Source: Euperipatoides rowelli
Taxonomy: Eukaryota; Onychophora; Udeonychophora; Euonychophora; Peripatopsidae
Reading direction: 5' to 3' (one strand)
Length of the DNA: 11,899 nt
Assembly (NCBI GenBank): GCA_003024985.2
Contig: PXIH01S0046697.1
Position numbers and translations under genes: made by a program. The notes below the pieces were generated by a model. It was not told the DNA's origin, did no database searches, and was given only the letters and a program-made list of their open reading frames with translations. How positions within the stretch are numbered: the first letter of the stretch is position 1; each line of letters begins with the position of its first letter. Shown here piece after piece: positions 1 through 7,377 of the stretch.

Positions 1-168
1 TGCAAAAAGAAGTTTGGTAATGAAGCAAAAAGTACTATTGAATTTGTAAGAATACAGGTGAAAGACATGTATCAATATGATGTAAGATATATGTCATTTA
101 GTGGTATGTTAGAAAAGTGGTTTAATGGAGGGAATTATAAACTATTAAAATTTATTGGTATATTATAG
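1..168 (+). CDS. Unrecognised open 3' end of a possible coding region
   Basis: Frame 1 is open from the window edge for 55 codons (starting CKKKFGNEAKS) and stops at TAG 166-168. The peptide has mixed composition with several aromatic and charged residues (for example QVKDMYQYDVRYMSF), but I recognise no family or motif. It is followed within about 70 nt by AATAAA and then an A-run, the order expected of a terminal exon or of a retroposed mRNA copy. It is on the strand opposite to the EF-hand exon. A 55-codon open stretch can occur by chance, so this is a weak candidate. Confidence 0.25.
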   Translation, partial: CKKKFGNEAKSTIEFVRIQVKDMYQYDVRYMSFSGMLEKWFNGGNYKLLKFIGIL

Positions 169-235
169 TTTGCTTTTAAATGTAATTATATGTAATAGAG
201 TACAGTATATGCTTTGTATGCTTGGTTAATTGTAA

Positions 236-275
236 AATAAAGTTTTTTTTGGCTTAGGCCTTTAAAAAAAAAAAA
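236..275 (+). promoter_or_regulatory. AATAAA polyadenylation hexamer followed by a 12-A run
   Basis: AATAAA at 236-241 is followed by a T-rich/GGC stretch and an uninterrupted A12 at 264-275. The spacing of about 22 nt is typical for a cleavage site. A genomic A-run at exactly that place also fits the tail of a processed retrocopy. No target duplication was identified, so this remains suggestive. Confidence 0.3.
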
Positions 276-561
276 GAAACATTTTAAAATTTGACTATTC
301 TATATTAAAACTAAATAGACTGTAGCTTGAACATGAGTCTTAAACAATTGTCAGTCCCATCATTCTAGAATTTTGCACAAGCAGCGCAACCTAATGGGTT
401 TGTGTATCTGTACCTAATTCAGAATTGAGTACAAGTTCTTTGCTTACAAGAAAAGAATGATTATACCACAGTAAAAAACAAATGTGAAAGTGATTGTGTG
501 TTCATAAAAATGGAATAGCGATGAAATTAAATTGAGCAAATTTAGAACAATTTTAACTATA
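276..561. other. Nothing recognised
   Basis: AT-rich unique-looking sequence with no open frame of note, no repeat and no splice-flanked exon that I can support. Confidence 0.5.
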
Positions 562-622
562 CCAGTCCGAATTTATCAGGAACAAGCCCTGATCGGACTG
601 TCGAGGTCTTCGGATTATACAG
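562..622 (-). repeat. Fragment resembling a pogo/Tigger-type terminal repeat, with a small hairpin
   Basis: CAGTCCGA (563-570) and TCGGACTG (593-600) are perfect inverted 8-mers. An inner TCAGG/CCTGA stem encloses a 7-nt loop. The plus-strand sequence continues tcgaggtcttcggattatac and ends in ag at 622. Read on the minus strand, TATAATCCGA followed by a CCTCGA-like word recalls terminal repeats of many invertebrate pogo-like elements. There is no second end and no transposase nearby, so it is at most a fragment. The family assignment rests on motif resemblance only. Confidence 0.25.
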
Positions 623-864
623 ATTTTCTAGATAATCATTTCATTTTCATACTTAGTAGCATACTTTTTTTTTACCTCACTCTTTATTCCTTTTATTATT
701 TTTAATAATAATATTTATTTCTAATTAATATGTATTTAACCTATAATATTTTTTAGTTCTGACTAGCCAGACTCAGTAGTTTCCCTTGGAGTTTTTGAAA
801 AATGTATGATTGTAGAAACAATTTATTGAAGTTTTTGGAATTGATATATCCCCTGATCTCCATC

Positions 865-872
865 CTTTTCTT
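865..872. repeat. Left 8-bp target-site duplication of the hAT element
   Basis: cttttctt, identical to the 8-mer immediately after the right terminus. It falls in a stretch of the foldback arm that is single-copy in the opposite arm, confirming it as a duplication made by the insertion. Confidence 0.9.
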
Positions 873-1471
873 CAGTGCCGGATTACCCATAAGGCTGAGA
901 AGGTTTGAGTCTATGGGTCCCCGCAGACTAAGGAGATCCCGCATCATTAAATTTTTCTCCGTCCATTGACAATATATTTTTTTCCGTGTAGAGGACAAAA
1001 ATAAAAGTTTGCTTCTTTTTATTTGTATAAAAAAAAATATTATTACAGGCATGTTTTTCTAATGTGGCGAATGCATTCAGAATATATTTAACAATGCCTT
1101 GTTCTGTACAGCAGCTGAAGGAGAAAGATCTTTTTCAAAACTTGCATATACAGCAAAAAAAAACTTGCATATATATAAAAAATGAAAAGAGATCAACAAT
1201 GGTGCAAGATCCTTTAAGCTTAATTTGTATTGAACATGAATTTGCTAAAAACATTGACTTTTCAGAATTAATAAATAGATTTACTGCTGGAAAAGTAAGA
1301 AAAGTAAATTTATAAATTGTATTTGTTTGTTTATATAATAAGAAAAAAAAATGTACCTATTAAAGTACCATAATATGTAATTGTTTTCTAGTATTATTTA
1401 TAATGTGGTTTTAAAAGAGCCCCCGAAAAGTAATTAGCCTACAGGCCTCAAAATGTCTTAATCCGGCACTG
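873..1471 (+). mobile_element. 599-bp internally deleted hAT transposon with perfect 8-bp target duplication
   Basis: The left terminus begins CAGTGCCGGATTA (873-885) and the right terminus ends TAATCCGGCACTG (1459-1471), a perfect 13-bp inverted repeat. Subterminal words (aaggctgagaagg, tatgggtcccc on the left; gcctacaggcctc on the right) are related to the same family's copy at 11487. Flanking 8-mers are identical: cttttctt at 865-872 and at 1472-1479. An 8-bp duplication with CAG...CTG ends is diagnostic of the hAT superfamily. Only the 3' end of the transposase remains, so most of the coding region is deleted. The element sits inside an arm of the foldback hairpin and is therefore the younger of the two. 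Confidence 0.93.
1049..1315 (+). pseudogene. C-terminal remnant of a hAT transposase (dimerisation region)
   Basis: The plus-strand frame reads NVANAFRIYLTMP, later RSTM, then LICIEHEFAKNIDFSELI and ends KVRKVNL before TAA (1313-1315). From family knowledge this order (a short leader, ERSFSKL, RSTM, a LLSIE-like stretch, a D-F--LI segment and a KARKV-like tail) is the C-terminal hAT dimerisation region of ZMYM-like/hAT transposases. The ERSFSKL core is present only one frame away, at about 1108-1150. A 14-bp direct repeat (aaaacttgcatata, near 1137 and 1160) has added bases that throw the frame. The DNA-binding zinc finger and the catalytic DDE domain are absent. It is non-functional and could serve only as a passenger inside the deleted element. 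Confidence 0.88.
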
Positions 1472-1479
1472 CTTTTCTT
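1472..1479. repeat. Right 8-bp target-site duplication of the hAT element
   Basis: cttttctt, an exact copy of 865-872, directly abutting the terminal CACTG of the element. Confidence 0.9.
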
Positions 1480-1708
1480 TCCCTACTAGACTAGAAAAAG
1501 GTTACTTACAACAATGAGTACAGAAAAAAAAAACCCTATAGACGCTATAGGGTTTTTCCTGTACTTATTGTATGTAACACCTTTTATCTAGTCTATTAGG
1601 GCAAGAAAAGGATAAGGATCAGGGGATATATCAATTCCAAAAACTTCATAAAATTGTTATCTACAATCATACATTTTTCAAAAACTCCTAGGGAAAGTAG
1701 GTCTACTG

Positions 1709-2219
1709 TGAATGGTAATTCACCCCCTCCTCCTTCAGTTTATCCTACCCTACCATCCTATTTACAATACAATAAAAAAAAACAATCCAACTATTTAAAC
1801 TTTCCGTGTAACAAAGACTGTACACTGCAATAAAATAAACTAGTTTTTGTTTTTTTTGTTTTTTCAAATGTAGGTGGAAAAAATTTACAGATAATTAAAC
1901 AATTACTACTGGTACTTTTACATTAAAACATCTTGAAAATAATTTATTTTTATTCATTTTTTTTTTAAGTAGAGAAATTAATTAATATAAATATAATGAC
2001 ATTTTTAAAAAAAAGATTTATGTTATTAATTATGAAAATTTCGTAATGAAGGGAAAAATCTTTCTTTTTATTTTAATATTAAGATACAGATCAGAGATTT
2101 TATTAGCATCAAATAGTTCACATAATCATCTAATAACTAGATGCCAGACATGATGAAGAGGTAAAAGGTCAGTCATTAACAGCAGAATAAAAGGGATGGG
2201 AATGGATTATTTAAAATGA
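1709..2219. other. AT-rich sequence without recognised features
   Basis: It contains several poly-A and poly-T runs and no open frame, transposon terminus or splice-flanked exon that I can support. Confidence 0.5.
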
Positions 2220-2272
2220 AGCTGAACAATTTTAATATTCAGCTCAGACAATGTATGGGGATTCCATACATT
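2220..2272. other. Two adjacent small hairpins
   Basis: agctgaa (2220-2226) pairs with ttcagct (2238-2244). Immediately after, aatgtatgg (2250-2258) pairs perfectly with ccatacatt (2264-2272) across a 5-nt loop. Two stems in tandem are mildly unusual, but there is no further evidence of a functional RNA. Confidence 0.3.
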
Positions 2273-2540
2273 ATTTATCTTTTGTCAAGCAGAATATTTT
2301 ATAGTCATTATAATAAATTAATTCCATAAAATCATAAAAACAAATATTTAAAAAAAAAATCAATACGGTTTCCAATTACACAACTAATTCATCGCAACAT
2401 CAAGAAAATTTTCAATATAATGGTTGTGTAAATGTTATTTTAGTACCAACCCTTCCCTCCCTTTCCCCTTTTCAAATTTTTATAACATAATTTACAATAA
2501 TTACTTAATAAGGTAATAATAATAATATAATTATCAATTA

Positions 2541-2564
2541 CATGTCAATGTACATGTCAATGTA
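2541..2564. repeat. Exact 12-bp tandem duplication
   Basis: catgtcaatgta occurs twice head to tail (2541-2552 and 2553-2564). It is probably replication slippage; no functional role is implied. Confidence 0.8.
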
Positions 2565-2644
2565 CAGTAATACATGAGAAAAGGCTATTCCAATGCAATT
2601 ATTGAAACTTTTGTTGAAAAAAATGGTTTATGGGTGGGTAAAAG

Positions 2645-2893
2645 TTAGACATAAGAGCCCAATCCTGCTTGGCTATATGTAATTCCACGTTGATGCCATA
2701 GAATAAAGAAGGTGGAAAAGGGAAGATAAATGCTATCGTCCTTCCAAAATTTGTCAAAATGTATTATGAGATATGAAATTGGGGATACTCTTATGTTTTC
2801 AAATATCGCTAGGCATCTCATTTTCCAGATTCCATAAAGATATATGATGAGAAGTCTCGAGGTATACCTGTTTCGAGAGTTGTGTCGACACAT
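2645..2893 (-). pseudogene. Possible continuation of the zinc-finger remnant (82-codon open frame)
   Basis: An open frame directly follows the decayed fingers on the same strand. Its first Cys codon (2890-2888) lies 80 nt after the previous finger's first Cys, close to the 84-nt period. The segment CRHNSRNRY...LLIIYLYGI has an aromatic residue and a Leu-x2-(Tyr)-x3-(Ile) spacing where a finger would have Phe and Leu-x2-His-x3-His. A later SYLIIHFDKF has Leu-x2-His-x3. Most zinc ligands are missing, so if this is part of the array it is dead. The open length may be chance. There is no independent evidence of translation. Confidence 0.3.
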
Positions 2894-2931
2894 ATTTTTT
2901 TGTTGTTAATAAATCAAATAATAATAATACA

Positions 2932-3086
2932 TGAGATGCTTCATTCCAAACTTTTTACGGCATGATCACACATCCGTTTGAGACATGAAGTTTCAGATGC
3001 TACATTTAAATGTTTCTTGAGGATACATGTGTTCCTACAAACCAAATCACACATCCCTTTATGTCCCTTCAAATGCTTCCAGAATG
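2932..3086 (-). pseudogene. Decayed C2H2 zinc-finger array
   Basis: On the minus strand TGT-GAT at 3051-3046 begins a finger-like unit: Cys, three codons (one more than usual), Cys, then exactly 12 codons (RNTCILKKHLNV), one inserted base, then His-Leu-Lys-Leu-His. Leu stands where the conserved Leu belongs and Cys where Phe belongs. A second TGT-GAT begins 81 nt further on (2970), close to the 84-nt period of tandem fingers, and continues with Cys and RKKF two codons plus one lost base later. Upstream, FWKHLKGH is the tail of another finger. The linkers are shortened and the frames shifted, so no protein is made from it. It is probably a remnant of a KRAB-less multi-finger gene or of a finger gene captured by retroposition. 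Sequence-specific DNA binding is known for the family; the gene of origin is unknown. Confidence 0.68.
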
Positions 3087-3206
3087 CACAGTATTTTGTT
3101 TTTATTGTCAAGTTTCAAACCCTAGGCTTTGACACATTGAGAAAGACAAGCACAATCAAATGGATAGGATGACACCAAGTGTTAAAAATTACGTTAATCA
3201 AAAATA

Positions 3207-3241
3207 TATCGTATTATATATGTATCGTATATAATACGATA
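3207..3241. repeat. Perfect 14-bp palindrome arms with 7-nt loop
   Basis: tatcgtattatata (3207-3220) and tatataatacgata (3228-3241) are exact reverse complements around tgtatcg. It is AT-rich and could extrude as a cruciform or be the scar of a small inverted-repeat element. No target duplication was recognised. Confidence 0.85.
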
Positions 3242-3341
3242 CATTGCTCCTTTTTTTACTTATTAATAAAATTATGAATTGGTGCCATATTGCTTACATA
3301 TTAATTTAAGTAAAGCTGAAATAATGATTATTGGCACCAAA

Positions 3342-3530
3342 CAAGGGTGTATTTAAGGGGGATGTCCAGGGGGTCTGAACAGCCTCCAAAATGTTAAACT
3401 TTAAAAATCTCAAGTCAAACAAAAAGCTTATTAAATATGCAAAAGGAAAACAAAACGACCATACAAAAAAAAAACTTTATCAAAAATATACAACCCAAAC
3501 ACCCCCAAAATATTTTCTGGCTACACCCCT
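3342..3530. mobile_element. 189-bp hAT-like MITE, CAAGGGTGT family
   Basis: The left end CAAGGGTGT (3342-3350) and right end ACACCCCT (3523-3530) are imperfect inverted repeats backed by G-rich (aagggggatgtccaggggg) and C-rich (aacacccccaaaatatt) subterminal sequence. Flanking 8-mers gcaccaaa (3334-3341) and acaccaaa (3531-3538) match at 7 of 8 positions, as expected of an old hAT target duplication. It encodes nothing. A larger relative with better-preserved ends lies at 6935-7369. Confidence 0.65.
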
Positions 3531-3669
3531 ACACCAAAAAAAATGAGATTTTATGTTAAAATAAATCAGAATTTATGAAAACAGTAGTATTGCATAAGGG
3601 CTTTATATAATTAAAAAAATTAAAACCAAAAGGAACAAATTTATTTAAAAAATAGGCAATTATAAATTA

Positions 3670-3890
3670 CCATAGAATGCCGACAAAGGGCAGCACACCA
3701 AAAAAGTGTACCATCCATATTTTTCGGCCAAAGTTATGTAAAGTGCGCCATCGTCAACCAAGTGCGCCATCACTAAACTTAAACTTTCCGATCACTCCGA
3801 AAGAAATCCAAGCTGTACCATGCACTAGTTTTTACCTTATCAAAGGTTTAGACGAGTTTTCCATGTGCCAAATAAGAGCACCATTTTGAA
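3670..3890 (+). mobile_element. Partial copy of the TA-flanked MITE found complete at 8567-8909
   Basis: It begins CCATAGAATGCCGACAAAGG after a TA (3668-3669) and follows the 8567 copy through several shared blocks: a ccatatttttcgg/cccatatttctcgg word, agtttttacct, caaggttta-type words, ccaaataag and ccattttgaaaaa. No right terminal repeat is seen, so this copy is truncated or its 3' half is replaced. Variants of agtgcgccat recur within it (near 3740 and 3761). Confidence 0.75.
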
Positions 3891-4314
3891 AAAGTATTTT
3901 ATAGCAATGTAGGGAACAATTTTCTAGATTACTAGCTATTTTTAAATTTTTACAAATGCTGCTATCCACCAAATATTTTGATAAGCTTTTTTTTTTTTAG
4001 GTTGTTGGAACATTTTATACTGTTATATTTTTTTTAAAAGCATGGAAATCACATGTTAGTCCATTAGACGATTGACTATTATGGAAGCCAAGAAGACTCC
4101 CATACTTTTTTTTTTTTTTTGTTTTAGTAGTACTGTATAATTAATGTGAGGCTGATAATTAATTAGCAAATGTCATTCAGACTTATAATCATGGAGAACT
4201 ATGAATTTTCCTGGTACAATAACTGGAAAAAAAATGGTTCAAACCATCTAAAGTTGCAGTACTGTAATTATTTATTTATTCAATAAAATATTTAAACCTT
4301 TTTGGTTTATACAT
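3891..4314. other. AT-rich sequence, nothing recognised
   Basis: It contains long T tracts near 3988 and 4107. I found no transposon end, open frame or splice-flanked exon. Confidence 0.5.
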
Positions 4315-4371
4315 ATCACCATCATCATGATCATCCTAATCATCATCATCATTAGCCTATTATTATTATTG
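4315..4371. repeat. Interrupted (ATC)n and (TTA)n microsatellites
   Basis: An imperfect ATC/CAT trinucleotide array (about 4315-4352) is followed by a short TTA array (about 4358-4371). Interruptions suggest an old, slowly mutating tract. Confidence 0.85.
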
Positions 4372-4868
4372 GTTTTTATTGAAACCCACATGCAAATAAA
4401 TATAATGAATAGATTAGCATTAATTATTTCTCGCATTGTTTACAACTAATAGTTTATCCGGTTATGACTATGACATCTACTCTAAAAATAGAACTGTAAC
4501 ATTAAGTAAACAATGTGTCAACTTAAGTCAGCTTTTCCTTTCCACGGTGAATAATGAATACAATATAATACAAATAAAATAACACAAATAAATTAAATAA
4601 TGCATTTGTTATAATGGACAGCTATTATACCTGGGTGGGGAAGGTTGAGAAAACATATACTCTTCACTATCTATAGATTATAGCATAAGTTTTGTTTGTA
4701 TTTTTTAATTTACACTCAGAATCTTATAAATACTATTAAAATCAATTAGTAATAGCCATAGGCTACTTATAAAGGCGCATAGTGAATAAGAGGATAAGAG
4801 TGTAAAATAAAAAATAATTGGTAAAATAGCAGCCACACATAATTACTATTTAAATAAGATCATTTTAA
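4372..4868. other. No feature recognised
   Basis: AT-rich with scattered TAGCCTA-like words. No open frame, repeat terminus or splice-bounded exon was identified. Confidence 0.5.
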
Positions 4869-5706
4869 ATAGATACAATTAATTTTCATTTACAAGTTAA
4901 TAAGATTAAACATTTTTGTTATACTGGGTTTGTTGTGATTTATGATGAACCAACAAAATCTAATACAGTGCTAACAACTTTAATAATAGCAATGAGTAAT
5001 GTAAGCTTAGTGGTTGAGTGTGATATGTTTACAGATAAAAAATACATTATTGCAATTTGTTGGTAATAATGTTTTAAAAACGAAGCAAATTAATGTAACA
5101 GAATACATAACATTTAGGACAGGTTTGTAAACTGGAAAACAGATTTTGTTATGGAAATGTAATACAAGTTGAAAAAAAGATGAAACATATAAGGGCTGAT
5201 AACTTTAAAGTAATGACAAGATTAGATTGAGTGAGGCCAAGAGATATAAGAACAACTTTAAAGATGAAAAATCAGGCAGGCAATGAAAAGAGGAGTAAAA
5301 CTTTGTTCAGAATGTGACATGAATCAGTAGATAAAACAGGAAAATAAAAATAAATATGCATTAACTTATAGGAAGCATATATGCAGGCAACAAAAACAGT
5401 CCATATAGGCTAGTCAAAGGTAAGAGGAAAAAAAGAAATATGGAGAAGAATAGAAGAATTCTTATAAGCAAGATATTAGAAATGGTAAAATAAAATGCTA
5501 TGTGACAAAGTATAGAAATGATACAAATGTTAAAAGTAATTGGTGAAGATGATTATTTAGGCACAGTGAGATAAAGTATATTACCGTAATGATAAGAATA
5601 GTATAAGATTTGTGAGAGAAATGTTACACCCAGAAGAAATAATATTGCAAAGATTTATATTTAGAGCCTCATTTGGGACTTAACTATTTAAACGAAAATC
5701 AATAAA
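4869..5706 (+). pseudogene. Purine-rich degenerate coding-like trail ending in AATAAA, family unknown
   Basis: A stop-free 65-codon stretch without an obvious start (4869-5063, TAA 5064-5066) has protein-like composition, for example YDEPTKSN and VVECDMFTDKKY. From about 5180 a single frame then runs long stretches broken by isolated stops (RPRDIRTTLKMKNQAGNEKR between two of them). The plus strand is strongly purine-rich from about 5140 to 5650, unlike the rest of the window, and AATAAA occurs at 5701-5706. This looks like an old inactivated coding sequence or retrocopy on the plus strand. I do not recognise the protein, and AT-rich DNA can mimic this, so confidence is low. Confidence 0.25.
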
Positions 5707-5929
5707 GAAGTAGCCTAATATTCAAAGTGATATGTTGTAGCTTATATTAACAAATCATTTTAATTTTTTAAGGATTATGCGTTGATTTGAAAATTGATGG
5801 CATTTCAAATAATTATTTTTTATTGTGATAAATATGACAATTTTTCAAATATTGATATTCTGTTTTTAAATAAAATTATATTTATTAAATTAAAAAATAC
5901 ATAAGCATGGCATTTCCGCTTAAATGTCC
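5707..5929. other. AT-rich sequence, nothing recognised
   Basis: No features beyond A/T runs. Confidence 0.5.
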
Positions 5930-5969
5930 TTTTAAAATACTGAGCTATATATAGCTCAATATTTTAAAA
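5930..5969. repeat. 40-bp palindrome with one mismatch and no loop
   Basis: Two 20-nt arms (5930-5949 and 5950-5969) are reverse complements except for one position (C versus A partner at the inner edge of the A/T arm). The core tgagctatatatagctca is perfectly symmetric. It could form a cruciform or, if transcribed, a hairpin. Confidence 0.85.
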
Positions 5970-6366
5970 AATAAGACGTATAATGAGCTAGTCGGAAAAA
6001 TATGATTATGATTTTGATTTTTCTGTTTAAAGTTTATATTTGTGTCATATGTTTTTGACACTAAATTATTAAAGTATAATTTCCTTACTCTCAATCATGA
6101 AGGCGATTTAAAAAAAATTTCAGATTACGAATTAATCAAAGATCTAGGCTAGTCTACAGGTACTTTATATAACTACATTACAATATGTAAGAAAGAAGAT
6201 AAGACATTCTAAGTTCTGTTGTAATTTTTATTATTTTAGTGCAGAAGATAAATTCATTATTATTTATAACTATGATTTGATTGATTTTCTGTAAATATAG
6301 AGAGAATTATTAGTCCTAGTAAAAATATTAAGGTATTATTGGATGTCTAAACATATAAAAATACTA
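5970..6366. other. AT-rich sequence, nothing recognised
   Basis: No open frame, repeat or splice-bounded exon was supported. Confidence 0.5.
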
Positions 6367-6400
6367 ACCGGTTTTTGCCTTTCGGATAGACGGTCATCAG
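6367..6400 (-). repeat. Possible tail fragment of a retroelement or MITE (CTGATGA...CCGAAAGGC...CCGGT)
   Basis: Read on the minus strand this GC-richer block begins CTGATGACCG, contains ATCCGAAAGGC and ends AACCGGT. It is followed on the plus side by an (AT)n tract. Conserved TGATGA...CCGAAA blocks beside simple repeats are common at the 3' ends of invertebrate repeats. That is resemblance only; no adjoining element was identified. Confidence 0.2.
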
Positions 6401-6934
6401 ATAATCAACTCAACGCTAATATATATATATACTGTGTATACTTCTGACAGAATTTTTTTTTTCATTGTCAGGCACCATGCTTTGTAATGAATATAGGCAT
6501 CACCATGATATATAAGATGATCAGATATTATGTTTCAAGGAAAATTACTGTTTTCCCTGTATAAAATTCCAGGGTGAAAAAAATTTATATCACCAACTTA
6601 CAAATAATTTTGTTAATCTTGGTTAAAAATATCTTGCATTAAGATTCGAAGATAGATATTTTGGCTTAATTCAAATGTTGGTTCTAATAGTCAATTTACA
6701 ACGAGGTGTCAACAAATAATGGATATATCAAAGCTAACAATTAAAAGCCTAACATAAAACACCAGTAAATATTGTTCCCAATAAACAGACGTCTTTTTTT
6801 TTTGTTGATATTATACAGTATATTTCATTAATATAAACTTAAAGGTTTATTGAAATGTCAAATATATGGTCATCATTTGAGTTGCGAAACTCCTAAACAT
6901 TGCTTGTTATTGGAAATCCATAGTCACTCATCAT

Positions 6935-7369
6935 CAAGGGTGTCACCAAGGGGGAGAAATCACCCCCCCCTTCCTTGAAGAAATTAGATCAACAAAGAAT
7001 GTAGGTATTTAATATAAAGCTGGCTATCTTTAACAATATTACAAGTGTAAAGTATCGAGTTGTTCCCTCCCCCCCAACCCTAATAAATTAGACCAACCAA
7101 AAATGTAGGTTTTTAATATAAATTTATTCATCTTTAATAATATTACAAGTGTGAAGTATCGATTAATGGTTATCAAAATGTTCATCATATAATAAAAAAA
7201 AAAGCCTGATCAAAATATTTATAATGAAAAATATACTGTACATTCTTTGTTCTTTTTCTTAGAAAAACGTTCTTACAACCAACAAAAAAGATTATAAAAA
7301 TATTTACAATGAAAATATAAAATTTTTGCCCCCCCCCCCTCCCTGAAATTTTTTCTGTGTACACCCTTG
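6935..7369. mobile_element. 435-bp hAT-like MITE, CAAGGGTGT family, perfect 8-bp target duplication
   Basis: The ends CAAGGGTGT (6935-6943) and ACACCCTTG (7361-7369) are perfect 9-bp inverted repeats. They are flanked by identical 8-mers ctcatcat at 6927-6934 and 7370-7377. The 8-bp duplication places it with hAT elements. Subterminal poly-C/G tracts match those of the smaller relative at 3342-3530. It has no coding capacity, so movement would depend on a transposase encoded elsewhere. It contains an internal tandem duplication. Confidence 0.9.
6981..7162. repeat. Internal tandem duplication, 104-bp period
   Basis: Units at 6981-7058 and 7085-7162 share aaattaga-caac-, aatgtaggt, ttaatata and tattacaagtgt-aagtatcga, separated by C-rich spacers. 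Divergence is visible by eye (several substitutions), so the duplication is older than the one at 10121-10440. Confidence 0.85.
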
Positions 7370-7377
7370 CTCATCAT

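Larger units (their letters stand above)
774..1708. repeat. Long foldback (inverted-repeat) element interrupted by a hAT insertion
   Basis: The left arm (774-872 continued at 1480-1541) is nearly complementary to the right arm (1545-1708). The apex is ccctatag-acg-ctataggg at 1534-1552. Matching blocks include gtttttgaaaaatgtatgat and gaattgatatatcccctgat in the left arm and their reverse complements in the right arm. Differences are scattered substitutions and short indels, so the stem is about 160 bp with a 3-nt loop. The left arm is split by the hAT element at 873-1471. No ORF belongs to the hairpin itself. I could not define a target duplication for the outer ends, so whether it moved as a foldback MITE or arose by local inverted duplication is open. 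Confidence 0.85.

Noticed and set aside
5583-5595. TACCGTAATG resembling the MITE terminus
   Set aside because: Only seven bases match the terminal repeat and nothing follows the internal sequence of the family.
6360-6410. Hammerhead-ribozyme-like core (CTGATGA ... GAAA) on the minus strand
   Set aside because: The bases between CTGATGA and CGAAA do not form helix II and the flanks do not form helix III, so only the two short core words are present.
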